From Vibrio gazogenes (lineage in GTDB: Bacteria; Pseudomonadota; Gammaproteobacteria; Enterobacterales; Vibrionaceae), in contig NZ_CP092588.1 in the NCBI RefSeq assembly GCF_023920225.1, positions 372,001-436,000 on the forward strand: 64,000 nt of DNA, written 5' to 3'. The position numbers were made by a program, and so were the translations under genes. Numbering within the stretch: position 1 is the first letter of the stretch; each line of letters opens with the position of its first letter. The notes under the pieces are model-generated. The model worked only from the letters and a program-made list of their open reading frames with translations, was not told the DNA's origin and made no database searches. Shown here in pieces: positions 29,390-37,646 of the stretch.

Positions 29390-30565
29390 ATGAAAATGAA
29401 ATTAAATACTGCATTGAGCTTGATTGGGTGCGCTTTGTTTTCGCAGGCCGCGATGAGCGCCAACTGGCAACTTGTCTGGCAAGATGAATTTACCAATCGC
29501 ATTAGCCCTGATTGGGTATTTGAAATTGGTAATGGTAGTAGTGGTTGGGGAAATCAGGAGTTGCAATATTACCAACGGCAAAATGCCACGGTTGAACAGG
29601 GGAATTTGGTCATTACCGCCAAACGTGAAGATGTCAATGGTTTCCGGTATACATCATCGCGGATGAAAACTCAGGGATTGGCATCATTCCGCTATGGTCG
29701 TGTCGAAGCGCGTATCCGTTTACCGAATGGTAGTGGTTTATGGCCTGCGTTCTGGATGCTGGGCAGTGATATTGATCGTGTTGGCTGGCCTCGCTGCGGT
29801 GAGCTGGACATTATGGAACATATCAATTCTGAGAACCAAATCTACGGTACGGCACACTGGGAAGAGAATGGTCATGCGAGCTACTCCAGCCCGAGTTATA
29901 ACCTCGACGTCAGCCAATACCACAATTACGCGATTGAGTGGGATGAAAACGAAATTCGCTGGTATGTCGATGGCAATATGTACCATGTAATGAGCATTGC
30001 CAATAATGCTGGTGGTACTGAAGAATTGCATAACGATTTCTTCTTACTTCTGAACATGGCCGTTGGTGGGCAGTGGCCGGGATTCAATATTGATGAGAGC
30101 AAACTCCCGGCGAAGATGTATGTCGACTATGTCCGGGTTTACCGCGATGCAGATCGGCCTTCCGATGACCCGTCAAACGATTTTCCCAAACAGATTGAAG
30201 CGGAAGACTTTTCTAATATGAAAGGCGTTGGCACCGGGCCGAGTAACGATGTCGGTGGTGGTAACAGTGTCGGCTGGATCGACACCGGTGACTGGATGTC
30301 TTACGACAATATCAACATTCCGACCTCTGGCGACTATCGCATTGACTACCGTGTTTCGAGCTTAAACGGTGGCGGGCGCTTGTCACTGGATCTCTCATCA
30401 GGTTCAACCGTATTAGGTTATTTAGACATTGGTGCGACCGGTGGCTGGGACAAATGGACAACCTTATCGCAGACCGTACATATTAATGCCGGTACTTATA
30501 ACTTTGGCATTTATGCACAGCGGGGTGGCTTTAACTTGAACTGGTGGCGGATAAGCAAGTTATAA
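29390..30565 (+). CDS. Secreted GH16 endo-beta-glucanase with C-terminal CBM6
   Basis: It likely hydrolyses laminarin or a related beta-1,3(4)-glucan outside the cell. The 391-aa protein has a signal peptide (about 1-23, cleavage near AAMSA-NW), a GH16 domain (about 25-260) with the catalytic signature GELDIMEH (Glu138 nucleophile, Glu143 acid/base) and LNMAVGGQWPG, a short linker, and a CBM6 module (about 270-391, opening IEAEDFSNM and ending FNLNWWRIS). GAGGA precedes two in-frame ATGs (29390, 29396). The upstream TTG at 29378 is not needed. It pairs with the divergent GH3 enzyme. Confidence 0.92.
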   Translation: MKMKLNTALSLIGCALFSQAAMSANWQLVWQDEFTNRISPDWVFEIGNGSSGWGNQELQYYQRQNATVEQGNLVITAKREDVNGFRYTSSRMKTQGLASFRYGRVEARIRLPNGSGLWPAFWMLGSDIDRVGWPRCGELDIMEHINSENQIYGTAHWEENGHASYSSPSYNLDVSQYHNYAIEWDENEIRWYVDGNMYHVMSIANNAGGTEELHNDFFLLLNMAVGGQWPGFNIDESKLPAKMYVDYVRVYRDADRPSDDPSNDFPKQIEAEDFSNMKGVGTGPSNDVGGGNSVGWIDTGDWMSYDNINIPTSGDYRIDYRVSSLNGGGRLSLDLSSGSTVLGYLDIGATGGWDKWTTLSQTVHINAGTYNFGIYAQRGGFNLNWWRISKL

Positions 30566-30613
30566 CGCTGGTTGGTTTAAGCCCCTATGTCCGGATCATA
30601 TGTCCGATCGACA

Positions 30614-30647
30614 AATCCCCATTCATGTCAATGAGTGGGGATTCTTT
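30614..30647 (+). terminator. Terminator-like hairpin after GH16 gene
   Basis: AATCCCCA (30614-30621) pairs with TGGGGATT (30636-30643), with a further inner TCAT/ATGA pairing, followed by CTTT. The T-run is short. Confidence 0.65.
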
Positions 30648-30727
30648 ATGGGACAGTGGCATGTGTTGAGTCTGATCGAGTTCAGCGAGTGACCGAAAGC
30701 AATGACTGAACTCGAATGAAGGCCGTT

Positions 30728-30815
30728 GTATTCAGGAAACCGTTGTGTTCAGGAAACTATAGTATTCAGAAAACTATAGTATTAAAAAAACCATAGTATT
30801 AAGAAAACAATCGTA
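30728..30815. repeat. Five-copy 17-bp tandem repeat beside the allantoinase stop codon
   Basis: Five units of exactly 17 bp start at 30728, 30745, 30762, 30779 and 30796 (consensus GTATTCAGAAAACTATA), with a sixth partial unit running into the TAA of the minus-strand allantoinase gene at 30816. Copies drift from GC-richer to AT-richer left to right. There are no spacers, so it is not a CRISPR. Confidence 0.9.
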
Positions 30816-31730
30816 TTAAATGGCCGACGGATGCGTCTCCATCCAATGGCGGGCGATGGCTTCTCGTTTGGCGATCCAGACGTGATCGTGTGACTGAACA
30901 TAATCGAGGAATTTCTTCAGCGCCATAAATCGACTCGGTTTCCCCAGAATCCGACAATGCATACCAATCGACATCATTTTGGGGCTTTCTTTGCCTTCTT
31001 CATATAAACAATCGAAATGATCTTTCAGATACTGGAAAAATTCATCCCCGTGACTGAAACCATAAGGGGACGCAAAGCGCATATCATTGGTATCGAGGGT
31101 GTAAGGAATGACCAGGTGAGGTTCTGCTTGACCTGCAACCGGAGTCCAGAATGGCAGATCGTCTCCGTAATAGTCAGAGTCATAGAGCAAGCCGTCCTGT
31201 TGTGCCACTAACTGGCGTGTGTTTGGTGAATCGCGCCCGGTGTACCAGCCAATCGGACGTTTGCCCGTCAGGTTTTCAATGATATCCAGCGCTTCCTGCA
31301 TGTGCTGACGTTCCTGCTCAATCGGCATGCTCTGATAATGAATCCATTTCAGGCCATGGCAAACAATTTCATGATCGGCTTCAACAATTGCTTTTGTGAC
31401 TTCCGGATTACGTTGGAGTGCGGTTGCAATGCCGAAAATCGTCAATGGCAGGTTGCGTTGACGAAATTCATTCAGAATCCGCCAGACGCCAACCCGGGAG
31501 CCGTATTCATAAAGAGATTCCATACTCATGTGGCGTTCGGGATAAGGCTCTGCACCGAATATCTCAGAGAGAAATGTTTCGGCATGGTCATCCCCGTGCA
31601 GTACGCAGTTTTCCCCGCCTTCTTCGTAGTTCAATACAAATTGCAGCGCGATACGCGCCTGTCCCGGCCATTGGGCATGCGGCACGGCGCGGCCATAGCC
31701 GATATAATCGCGGGGATTGTTCTCTTCCAT
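30816..31730 (-). CDS. puuE: Allantoinase, PuuE/HpxB type (polysaccharide-deacetylase fold)
   Basis: It opens the hydantoin ring of allantoin to give allantoate. The 304-aa protein matches the metal-independent PuuE family: DYIGYGRAVPHAQWPGQARI at the start, NYEEGGENCVLHGD, RVGVWRILNEF, EIVCHGLKWIHY, GWYTGRDSPNTRQL and DSDYYGDDLPFW. The same type is called HpxB in Klebsiella. It lies 24 bp downstream of the GntR regulator and shares its transcript. A racemase or urate-oxidising genes are not in the window, so the pathway here starts at allantoin. A 17-bp tandem repeat abuts its stop. Confidence 0.92.
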   Translation of the reverse strand: MEENNPRDYIGYGRAVPHAQWPGQARIALQFVLNYEEGGENCVLHGDDHAETFLSEIFGAEPYPERHMSMESLYEYGSRVGVWRILNEFRQRNLPLTIFGIATALQRNPEVTKAIVEADHEIVCHGLKWIHYQSMPIEQERQHMQEALDIIENLTGKRPIGWYTGRDSPNTRQLVAQQDGLLYDSDYYGDDLPFWTPVAGQAEPHLVIPYTLDTNDMRFASPYGFSHGDEFFQYLKDHFDCLYEEGKESPKMMSIGMHCRILGKPSRFMALKKFLDYVQSHDHVWIAKREAIARHWMETHPSAI

Positions 31731-31754
31731 GTGTTATTCCTTCCTTGATGACAA

Positions 31755-32429
31755 TTATTTTTCTGTTGTGGCAAAAATCTGCTGAAAATCAATCACTGTT
31801 TTCTGGTCTTGTTCGAGTCTCAACGAGGCGCGGATATGATGGAGATGGTGAGTCATCCACTGTTGTGCTGCTTGCGTCTCTTGCTGGTTGAGCAGCGTAA
31901 TCAGTTCGGCATGATCGCCATAGTCACAGCTAACGCTTTGGTGTGAGCCAAATGCGGCGATGACCAGAGAAGAGCGATAGCAGAGTTGTTCGATAAAATC
32001 GGCCAGTACGGAATTACCGGCTTGTTTGGCAAGTTCGTAATGGAAGCGGGCAGTGAGCTGAATTGAATCGGAGAGATGCCCATGGCGTTCGGCTTCTTTT
32101 TCTTCATAGATCATCTGGGTAAACCGTTCGGACTGTTGTGCGTCCCAATGTTTTTGTAGCTCGGGAATCAACAAGGGTTCGAGCAGAATTCGGCTATTCA
32201 GTACTTCTTCCGCTTCCTGCGGTGTCGGGCGATTCACATGCGCGCCTTTATTCGGTTCAATCACTACAAACCGTTCCAGCGCCAAACGTTGCAATACTTT
32301 GCGAATCCCGGTTCGGCTGACTCCGAATGCTTCAGAGAGCCGATCCTCCGGCAGGCGCACGCCCGGTGCGAGTTGATGCTCGACAATGGCTTTGAGCATT
32401 TTCTGATAAATTTTTTCATCATTCGACAT
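31755..32429 (-). CDS. GntR/FadR-family regulator of the ureide cluster
   Basis: This 224-aa regulator has an N-terminal winged helix (about 5-75, LPEDRLSEAFGVSRTGIRKV and RFVVIEPNKGAHV) and a C-terminal FCD ligand-binding domain (about 85-215, with metal-binding-type histidines). It precedes the allantoinase on the same strand and is divergent from the permease, as GntR-type HpxS precedes allantoin genes in Klebsiella; the equivalence is inferred. TGTATACA palindromes, a typical GntR/FCD operator core, lie upstream of this gene, the permease and the RpiR gene. The likely effector is a ureide such as allantoin. Confidence 0.88.
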   Translation of the reverse strand: MSNDEKIYQKMLKAIVEHQLAPGVRLPEDRLSEAFGVSRTGIRKVLQRLALERFVVIEPNKGAHVNRPTPQEAEEVLNSRILLEPLLIPELQKHWDAQQSERFTQMIYEEKEAERHGHLSDSIQLTARFHYELAKQAGNSVLADFIEQLCYRSSLVIAAFGSHQSVSCDYGDHAELITLLNQQETQAAQQWMTHHLHHIRASLRLEQDQKTVIDFQQIFATTEK

Positions 32430-32506
32430 CAGTGTCTTCTCGTTAGGTGTTTTCTCGTTATGTGACAGATTCGTTATGTGATCTGGATTCTTTGAATGAC
32501 ATACTT

Positions 32507-32538
32507 TGTATACAGTTTATGTCGGCAAGCTGTATACA
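32507..32538. promoter_or_regulatory. Two TGTATACA operators upstream of the GntR gene
   Basis: TGTATACA occurs at 32507-32514 and 32531-32538, the second inside the longer palindrome CTGTATACAG. Centres are 24 bp apart and lie about 80-105 bp upstream of the regulator start, consistent with autoregulation by the GntR protein. Confidence 0.6.
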
Positions 32539-32643
32539 GGCAATATATATACCATGGAAACAAACAATTGTTCAGGATGTTTTACTTACATGGTGTCTGT
32601 CCGTGGCTTGCGCGGTGCTTGTGTCCCGAATGGGATACCGTTG

Positions 32644-32681
32644 TGCACCATAAGGCTGCAAAATTGCATGAAATCAGTGCA
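32644..32681. promoter_or_regulatory. Tandem NtrC-type enhancer dyads for the permease promoter
   Basis: TGCACC-N5-GCTGCA (32644-32660) matches the NtrC consensus TGCACC-N5-GGTGCA in 11 of 12 positions. TGCATG-N5-AGTGCA (32665-32681) is a weaker match. Centres are 21 bp apart, about two helical turns, and about 90-125 bp upstream of the predicted start site, the usual enhancer position. Confidence 0.6.
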
Positions 32682-32743
32682 ATCCGAACTGGTATTGCGC
32701 CATAGAGCGATACACCATACGGCTTTACCATGATATTTCAGGT

Positions 32744-32776
32744 TGGCACGCAAATTGTATTTATCATTGTATACAA
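32744..32776 (+). promoter_or_regulatory. Sigma-54-like promoter with overlapping TGTATACA operator
   Basis: TGGCACG-N4-TTGTA at 32744-32759 matches the sigma-54 consensus TGGCACG-N4-TTGCA except for C to T in the -12 element; the GG-N10-G spacing is exact. TTGTATACAA at 32767-32776 covers the predicted start site, as expected for a repressor operator. The permease ATG is at 32795. Confidence 0.55.
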
Positions 32777-32794
32777 TCTTGACATGGAGAGTCG

Positions 32795-34243
32795 ATGATG
32801 AAAACAACACAACTACCAATCAGCCCCCGGCTGAGTAATGAAGATTTAGCCCCTGATACGGAACAAAAGTGGGGTTGGTATAGTATTTTTGCGTTCTGGA
32901 TGTCTGATGTGCACAGCGTCGGTGGCTACGTCTTTGCGGCGAGTCTATTTGCGCTCGGGCTCAATGGCATTCAGGTCTTTATCAGTTTACTGGCCGGTAT
33001 ATCTATCGTGATGGTCTTTGCGAATCTGATGGGTAAACCGGGTCAGCAATCCGGGGCGCCATTTCCGGTGATTGCCCGGATGTCATTCGGTGTCTTCGGG
33101 GCAAACATTCCTGCGGTGATCCGCGGGTTGATTGCTGTGGTCTGGTACGGGATTCAAACCTTTTTAGCGTCAAGCTCATTCATTATTTTACTATTGTACT
33201 TTTTCCCACAGTTAAGCAGTCTGGCGGACAAAAGCTTTGTCGGACTATCCTATCTCGGCTGGATTGGCTTCAGCGCGATGTGGTTGATGCAAGCGATTGT
33301 CTTTATGTTTGGGATGACGATGATCCGCAAAGTGATCGATTGGTCAGGGCCGGCGATTTATATTGCGATGTTTGCACTGTGTCTGTACATGATTGATCGT
33401 GCCGGATGGGACAATATCAGCTTTAACCTGAGCAGCCATAATCTCGAAGGATGGGATGCAATCACTCAGATGATCATTGCGATTGCTCTGGTTGCCGGTT
33501 ATTTCGCAGGGCCGACCCTCAACTTCAGTGACTTTTCGCGTTATTGCGGTAGCTATCAAAAGCTGAAGCTGGGTAACTGGCTGGGTCTGCCTCTGAACTT
33601 TGTTTTGTTCTCACTGTTCAGTGTGGTCATTGTGTCTGCATCGATTCCGGTCTTTGGTGAAATGATTACTGATCCGGTTGAAACGGTAAAACGACTCGAT
33701 TCCGGGCTGATTACTGTGTTGGGTGCTATGACATTCATTTTTGCGACCGTGGGGATCAACATCGTTGCCAACTTCGTTGCACCGGCATTTGACTTCTCGA
33801 ATGTGTCGCCGCAGAAAATCAGTTTCAAAGTCGGTGGCTTTATCGCTGCATTCGGTTCGGTACTGCTGACACCGTGGAACTTGTTTAACAACCCGGAAGT
33901 GATTCACTACACGGTGGATATTCTTGCTGCGATGATTGGCCCGCTGTACGGCATTATTCTGGTCGATTACTTCCTGATTAAGAAAGGTCAGATCGATGTC
34001 CCATCGTTATATACCGAATCCCCGCAGGGGCAATACTGGTATGAAAATGGTGTGAACAGAAAAAGTATCTACGCCCTTGCGATGGCGGGTTTCGTGGCTG
34101 TCTGTGCTACATTCTGGGTCACCGAACTTGCCAACTATGCGCTATTTATTGGTGGCGGGGTTGCCGCATCGACTTATCGTTTCATGATGGAATCGGAGCG
34201 AGTTCGTGTCGGCAGCTTAAAGCTGGCTAAGCAGAAGTCATAA
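32795..34243 (+). CDS. NCS1-family permease, probable allantoin/ureide importer
   Basis: This 482-aa inner-membrane protein has about 12 transmembrane helices and NCS1 motifs (QKWGWYSIFAFWMSDVHSVG, GAPFPVIARMSFGVFG, GYFAGPTLNFSDFSRYC, GPLYGIILVDYF). NCS1 proteins import nucleobases, hydantoins and allantoin with H+ or Na+. Placement divergent from the allantoinase makes allantoin the likely substrate. Two adjacent ATGs (32795, 32798) follow GGAGAG. It is monocistronic, ending at a terminator, with its own sigma-54-like promoter and operator. Confidence 0.88.
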   Translation: MMKTTQLPISPRLSNEDLAPDTEQKWGWYSIFAFWMSDVHSVGGYVFAASLFALGLNGIQVFISLLAGISIVMVFANLMGKPGQQSGAPFPVIARMSFGVFGANIPAVIRGLIAVVWYGIQTFLASSSFIILLLYFFPQLSSLADKSFVGLSYLGWIGFSAMWLMQAIVFMFGMTMIRKVIDWSGPAIYIAMFALCLYMIDRAGWDNISFNLSSHNLEGWDAITQMIIAIALVAGYFAGPTLNFSDFSRYCGSYQKLKLGNWLGLPLNFVLFSLFSVVIVSASIPVFGEMITDPVETVKRLDSGLITVLGAMTFIFATVGINIVANFVAPAFDFSNVSPQKISFKVGGFIAAFGSVLLTPWNLFNNPEVIHYTVDILAAMIGPLYGIILVDYFLIKKGQIDVPSLYTESPQGQYWYENGVNRKSIYALAMAGFVAVCATFWVTELANYALFIGGGVAASTYRFMMESERVRVGSLKLAKQKS

Positions 34244-34274
34244 CGTGGATTGCCGGTGAGAAGGTAACAAACGG

Positions 34275-34326
34275 CCCGGTTCGCTTTTGACTGCTCAAAA
34301 AGCTGCTCAAAGACGAACCGGGTTTT
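34275..34326 (+). terminator. Rho-independent terminator after NCS1 permease
   Basis: CCCGGTTCG (34275-34283) pairs perfectly with CGAACCGGG (34314-34322), followed by TTTT. The loop is long (30 nt) and contains a second small repeat (CTGCTCAAA twice). Confidence 0.75.
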
Positions 34327-34495
34327 CTCTGGCGATGCTGGTAGAATCAATTGACCACCCAGCGCGACTGACTCAGTCACCATCCCGTCCTGACGCTTTA
34401 TGCCACCATCCTAATCCCTTTGTTATCCCGCTCCTCAACCGCTTTATCGCGCTCTTTGCTCCCTGATGGGGAGTGCCGCCCTGACATCATCCCCT

Positions 34496-34534
34496 TGCAC
34501 CGTATTGGTTCATCGGTTGCATGAGAATGGGCCA
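34496..34534. promoter_or_regulatory. NtrC-type dyad(s) upstream of the ABC operon
   Basis: TGCACC-N5-GGTTCA at 34496-34512 matches the NtrC consensus in 11 of 12 positions. A weaker TGCATG-N5-GGGCCA follows at 34518-34534, again about 22 bp on. The sites are about 100-135 bp upstream of the sigma-54 promoter, mirroring the arrangement before the permease. Confidence 0.6.
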
Positions 34535-34618
34535 ATGGTGAACGGTGCTTGCGCGATATATTGATATTAAATGTTTAATTATCAATAAAATCAACCGGAT
34601 AAATTGTTAAATTTAACA

Positions 34619-34634
34619 TGGCACAATCGTTGCA
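34619..34634 (+). promoter_or_regulatory. Sigma-54 promoter of the ABC transporter operon
   Basis: TGGCACAATCGTTGCA has GG (34620-34621), exactly ten bases, then GC (34632-34633), and matches TGGCACG-N4-TTGCA in all but one position. The expected start of transcription is near 34646, about 40 bp before the ATG at 34685. Confidence 0.75.
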
Positions 34635-34684
34635 GAAATTGATTTGATTGTTTCAATCGTTTCATGACAAGATAAGGGACTCAA

Positions 34685-35476
34685 ATGAAATTACTTCGAT
34701 TGTTTGCTATAGCAGTGGCTTCGGTCATGTTGATGGGATACACACTGACAGCATCTGCCGATCAGTTGGAAACCATTCAGAAACGTGGGGTATTGAAGGT
34801 GGCGGTGCCCCAAGACTTTCCGCCGTTTGGTTCTGTCGGAACAGACATGCAGCCACAGGGATACGATATTGATATGGCGGCCTACATTGCCAAGCAGATG
34901 AAGGTCAAATTGCAATTGGTGCCGGTTACCAGTGCCAACCGAATTCCATATTTGCAAACGCAGAAAGTGGATTTGGTGATTTCAAGCATGGGGAAAAATC
35001 CACAACGCGAAAAAGCGATCGATTTCAGTGAAGCGTATGCACCGTTTTATCTGGGCGTATTCGGATCCGCAGATGAGCAAGTCAGTTCTGCGGATGATTT
35101 GGCGAATAAAACCGTCGGTGTGACTCGTGGCTCAGTTGAAGACCTGGAGTTAAGCAAACTGGTGCCGGCATCGGCAACGATTAAACGGTTTGAAGACAAC
35201 AATGCCACACTGTCGGCTTTCTTGTCCGGGCAGATCAGTCTGATCGCGACCGGAAATTTGGTGGTCACCGAAATTGCGACCCGTTACCCGAATAAAGCCC
35301 CACAGACAAAGTTTTTACTGAAAAATTCACCGTGCTATGTCGGGGTGATGAAAGGTGAGCAATCGTTGGTCAGCGAGGTCAATCGCTTGATCGAACAAGC
35401 GAAAGCTGACGGTGTGCTGGAGCAGTTCTCACAGAAATGGCTCAAAGCACCATTTCCGAAAAATTTAGGCGCTTAA
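34685..35476 (+). CDS. ABC transporter periplasmic binding protein (polar amino-acid type)
   Basis: This 263-aa secreted solute-binding protein has a signal peptide (about 1-25, cleavage after TASA) and the SBP family 3 pattern: LKVAVPQDFPPFGSVG, GYDIDMAAYIAKQM, ISSMGKNPQREKAIDFSEAY and VGVTRGSVEDL. Family 3 proteins bind amino acids and related zwitterions. In this cluster the ligand may be a ureide or pathway intermediate, but the sequence alone does not say. It is first in a four-gene ABC operon under a sigma-54 promoter. Confidence 0.9.
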   Translation: MKLLRLFAIAVASVMLMGYTLTASADQLETIQKRGVLKVAVPQDFPPFGSVGTDMQPQGYDIDMAAYIAKQMKVKLQLVPVTSANRIPYLQTQKVDLVISSMGKNPQREKAIDFSEAYAPFYLGVFGSADEQVSSADDLANKTVGVTRGSVEDLELSKLVPASATIKRFEDNNATLSAFLSGQISLIATGNLVVTEIATRYPNKAPQTKFLLKNSPCYVGVMKGEQSLVSEVNRLIEQAKADGVLEQFSQKWLKAPFPKNLGA

Positions 35477-35492
35477 CCTCTGGGAGAACCGC

Positions 35493-36161
35493 ATGAGTTA
35501 TCAGCTAGACTATGCCGGATTAGCGCCATACCTGCCACAGTTTGTGGCAGGTGTCTGGACGACGGTGCAACTGACGGTGATTTCAACCGTCGCAGGGTTG
35601 GTGGTTGGCACGTTGTGTGCCGCAGGCCGAACCGGACGCCAACCCGGATTGCGCTTGCTGTGTGCCAGCTACATTGAGGTCACTCGCAACACCCCGTTTA
35701 TTGTGCAGCTCTTTTTCATTTTCTTCGGTTTACCGGCACTCGGGCTCAAGCTCACCGCATGGGAGGCAGGTATGATCGCCATGGTCTTCAATCTGGGCGC
35801 ATACAGTGCAGAGATTATCCGGGCCGGTATTGATGCTGTGCCGTCAGGGCAATGGGAAGCGGGTAAAACGCTGGGGCTGACCCGACGTCAGATCTTCATC
35901 CACATTGTTTTGCCACCGGCATACCAACGGGTTTATCCGGCATTGGTCAGTCAATGCATTATTGTGATGCTCGGTTCGGCGGTGGTGTCGCAGATATCGG
36001 TCGAAGACCTGACCTTTGCTGCAAACTTTGTGCAATCCCGTAGTTTTCTGAGTTTTGAATCTTACACATTAACCGCGGTGATTTATCTGGTACTGGCGAT
36101 TTTGATGCGCCAAGGATTTGCTTATTTTCGCCACCTTGCGTTTAAAAACCCATCGTTATAG
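35493..36161 (+). CDS. ABC transporter permease (amino-acid type), first
   Basis: This 222-aa inner-membrane permease has about five transmembrane helices and the HisMQ-type signature: YIEVTRNTPFIVQLFF near residue 67 and the EAA loop GQWEAGKTLGLTRRQIFIHIVLP. It lies 17 bp after the binding protein gene. It presumably forms a heterodimer with the next permease. Confidence 0.9.
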   Translation: MSYQLDYAGLAPYLPQFVAGVWTTVQLTVISTVAGLVVGTLCAAGRTGRQPGLRLLCASYIEVTRNTPFIVQLFFIFFGLPALGLKLTAWEAGMIAMVFNLGAYSAEIIRAGIDAVPSGQWEAGKTLGLTRRQIFIHIVLPPAYQRVYPALVSQCIIVMLGSAVVSQISVEDLTFAANFVQSRSFLSFESYTLTAVIYLVLAILMRQGFAYFRHLAFKNPSL

Positions 36162-36173
36162 GAGACATTCAGG

Positions 36174-36815
36174 ATGATGCAGTTTACCGATTGGGATATC
36201 TTCCGTAACCTCCTGCTGGCTGCGCGCTGGACATTATTATTGTCCGTGTACGCCTTTATCGGCGGTGGTCTGGTCGGGCTGGGGCTGACCTTATTACGTA
36301 GTACGCGCAATCCGTTGTTTACTCGCTTGATTCAGCTCTATGTTGAACTGTTTCAAGGGACACCGTTATTGATGCAGCTCTTTCTGGCTTTCTTCGGCTT
36401 GTCGCTGATCGGTATCGAAGTGAGTGCGTGGTCGGCAGCGATTTTGGCGTTAACGTTGTTTAGCAGTGCGTTTTTCCACGATATCTGGCGGGGATGTATT
36501 GAATCCTTACCCAAAGGGCAGTGGGAAGCTTGTCGGACGTTGGGGCTGACTTATCTGCAAACAATGCGGCATGTTATTTTCCCGCAGGCGATGCGGATTG
36601 CGATTGCCCCGACGGTCGGTTTTTCGGTGCAAATTGTCAAAGGAACTGCCTTGGCATCGATTATTGGTTTTGTCGAGTTGACCAAAGCCGGCACGATGCT
36701 CAACAACGCAACATTTCAGCCGTTTAAAGTGTTTGCCATGGTGGCGTTGCTCTATTTTGCCATCTGTTTCCCTTTATCGATGTTTGCCCGTTATCTCGAA
36801 TCACGCAAGGTTTGA
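36174..36815 (+). CDS. ABC transporter permease (amino-acid type), second
   Basis: This 213-aa permease has about five transmembrane helices, a YVELFQGTPLLMQLF segment and the EAA loop GQWEACRTLGLTYLQTMRHVIFP. It starts 13 bp after the first permease, its likely heterodimer partner. A GGGGGGAG motif after its stop would serve the small frame at 36830. Confidence 0.9.
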   Translation: MMQFTDWDIFRNLLLAARWTLLLSVYAFIGGGLVGLGLTLLRSTRNPLFTRLIQLYVELFQGTPLLMQLFLAFFGLSLIGIEVSAWSAAILALTLFSSAFFHDIWRGCIESLPKGQWEACRTLGLTYLQTMRHVIFPQAMRIAIAPTVGFSVQIVKGTALASIIGFVELTKAGTMLNNATFQPFKVFAMVALLYFAICFPLSMFARYLESRKV

Positions 36816-36829
36816 GGGGGGAGATTTGA

Positions 36830-36937
36830 ATGAAAAGCACACAGTCTTGCCATAAGAACAGGCAACAAGAACAACTGAAATCAGGACGATTTATTCACAG
36901 CTCGGAGGCGAAGCATTATGTCACTTATCAGTGTTGA
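36830..36937 (+). CDS. Possible 35-residue small ORF coupled to the ABC ATPase gene
   Basis: An ATG at 36830 follows a strong GGGGGAG ribosome site by about 7 bp and opens a 35-codon frame (MKSTQSCHKNRQQEQLKSGR...) that overlaps the first 20 bp of the ATPase gene in another frame. It fills the only long gap in an otherwise tight operon. It may be a translational-coupling leader or noise; no family is recognised. Confidence 0.3.
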   Translation: MKSTQSCHKNRQQEQLKSGRFIHSSEAKHYVTYQC

Positions 36938-37646
36938 TCAGGTTCATAAGTTTTATGGTGAAAACCATGTATTGAAAGGGGTAGACCTGAAGATCCAAGC
37001 CGGAGAAGTGATCTCAATTATCGGCCGGAGTGGCTCAGGAAAAAGCACGTTGCTGCGGTGTATGAACGGGCTGGAAACCTATCAGGAAGGCGCGATCGTC
37101 GTCGATCAGCAAGCCGTAGAAAATGATGAATATAAATTGCGCTTACTCAGTCAGAGCGTTGGTATGGTCTTTCAGAGCTTCAACCTGTTTCCTCACAAAA
37201 CCGTCGGTGAAAATGTCATGCTGGCACCGAAGCTGGTACTGAAAAAAACGACCGCAGACTGTCAGCAGATTGCTCGCGAGCTTCTGGATAAAGTCGGATT
37301 GGGCGATAAATTCGACGCCTATCCGGGCAATCTTTCCGGAGGGCAGCAGCAGCGAGTGGCGATTGCCCGTTCACTGGCGATGTCTCCGAAAGTTTTGTTA
37401 TGTGATGAAATTACCTCAGCACTGGATCCCGAACTTGTCGGTGAAGTGCTGAAAGTACTTGAACAACTCAAAGCGGAAGGGATGACCCTGATTCTCGTCA
37501 CCCACGAAATGAATTTCGCCCGGGATGTCGGTGATCGGGTCGTGTTTATGAATGAAGGCAAAGTGTGGGAAACCGGGCCGAGTGAAACGGTGTTCGCGAA
37601 TCCGCAAACCGCGGAACTGAGAAGTTTTCTCTCAGCGGTACTTTAA
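36918..37646 (+). CDS. ABC transporter ATP-binding protein (amino-acid type)
   Basis: This 242-aa ATPase has Walker A GRSGSGKST (about residues 36-44), Q-loop GMVFQSFNLFPHKT, ABC signature LSGGQQQRVAIARSL, Walker B VLLCDEITSALDPE and H-loop LVTHEM, all intact. It is closest in pattern to GlnQ/HisP-type ATPases and energises the two permeases upstream. The 102-bp gap before it is larger than others in this operon and holds the possible small ORF. Confidence 0.92.
   Translation: MSLISVDQVHKFYGENHVLKGVDLKIQAGEVISIIGRSGSGKSTLLRCMNGLETYQEGAIVVDQQAVENDEYKLRLLSQSVGMVFQSFNLFPHKTVGENVMLAPKLVLKKTTADCQQIARELLDKVGLGDKFDAYPGNLSGGQQQRVAIARSLAMSPKVLLCDEITSALDPELVGEVLKVLEQLKAEGMTLILVTHEMNFARDVGDRVVFMNEGKVWETGPSETVFANPQTAELRSFLSAVL

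Noticed and set aside
30728..30815. Regular short repeats as a CRISPR array
   Set aside because: The 17-bp units are directly adjacent with no spacers and diverge progressively; no cas genes are present.
32447..32733. Overlapping open frames in the GntR-permease gap
   Set aside because: They cover the NtrC-like dyads and operators, have no ribosome sites and encode no known family.
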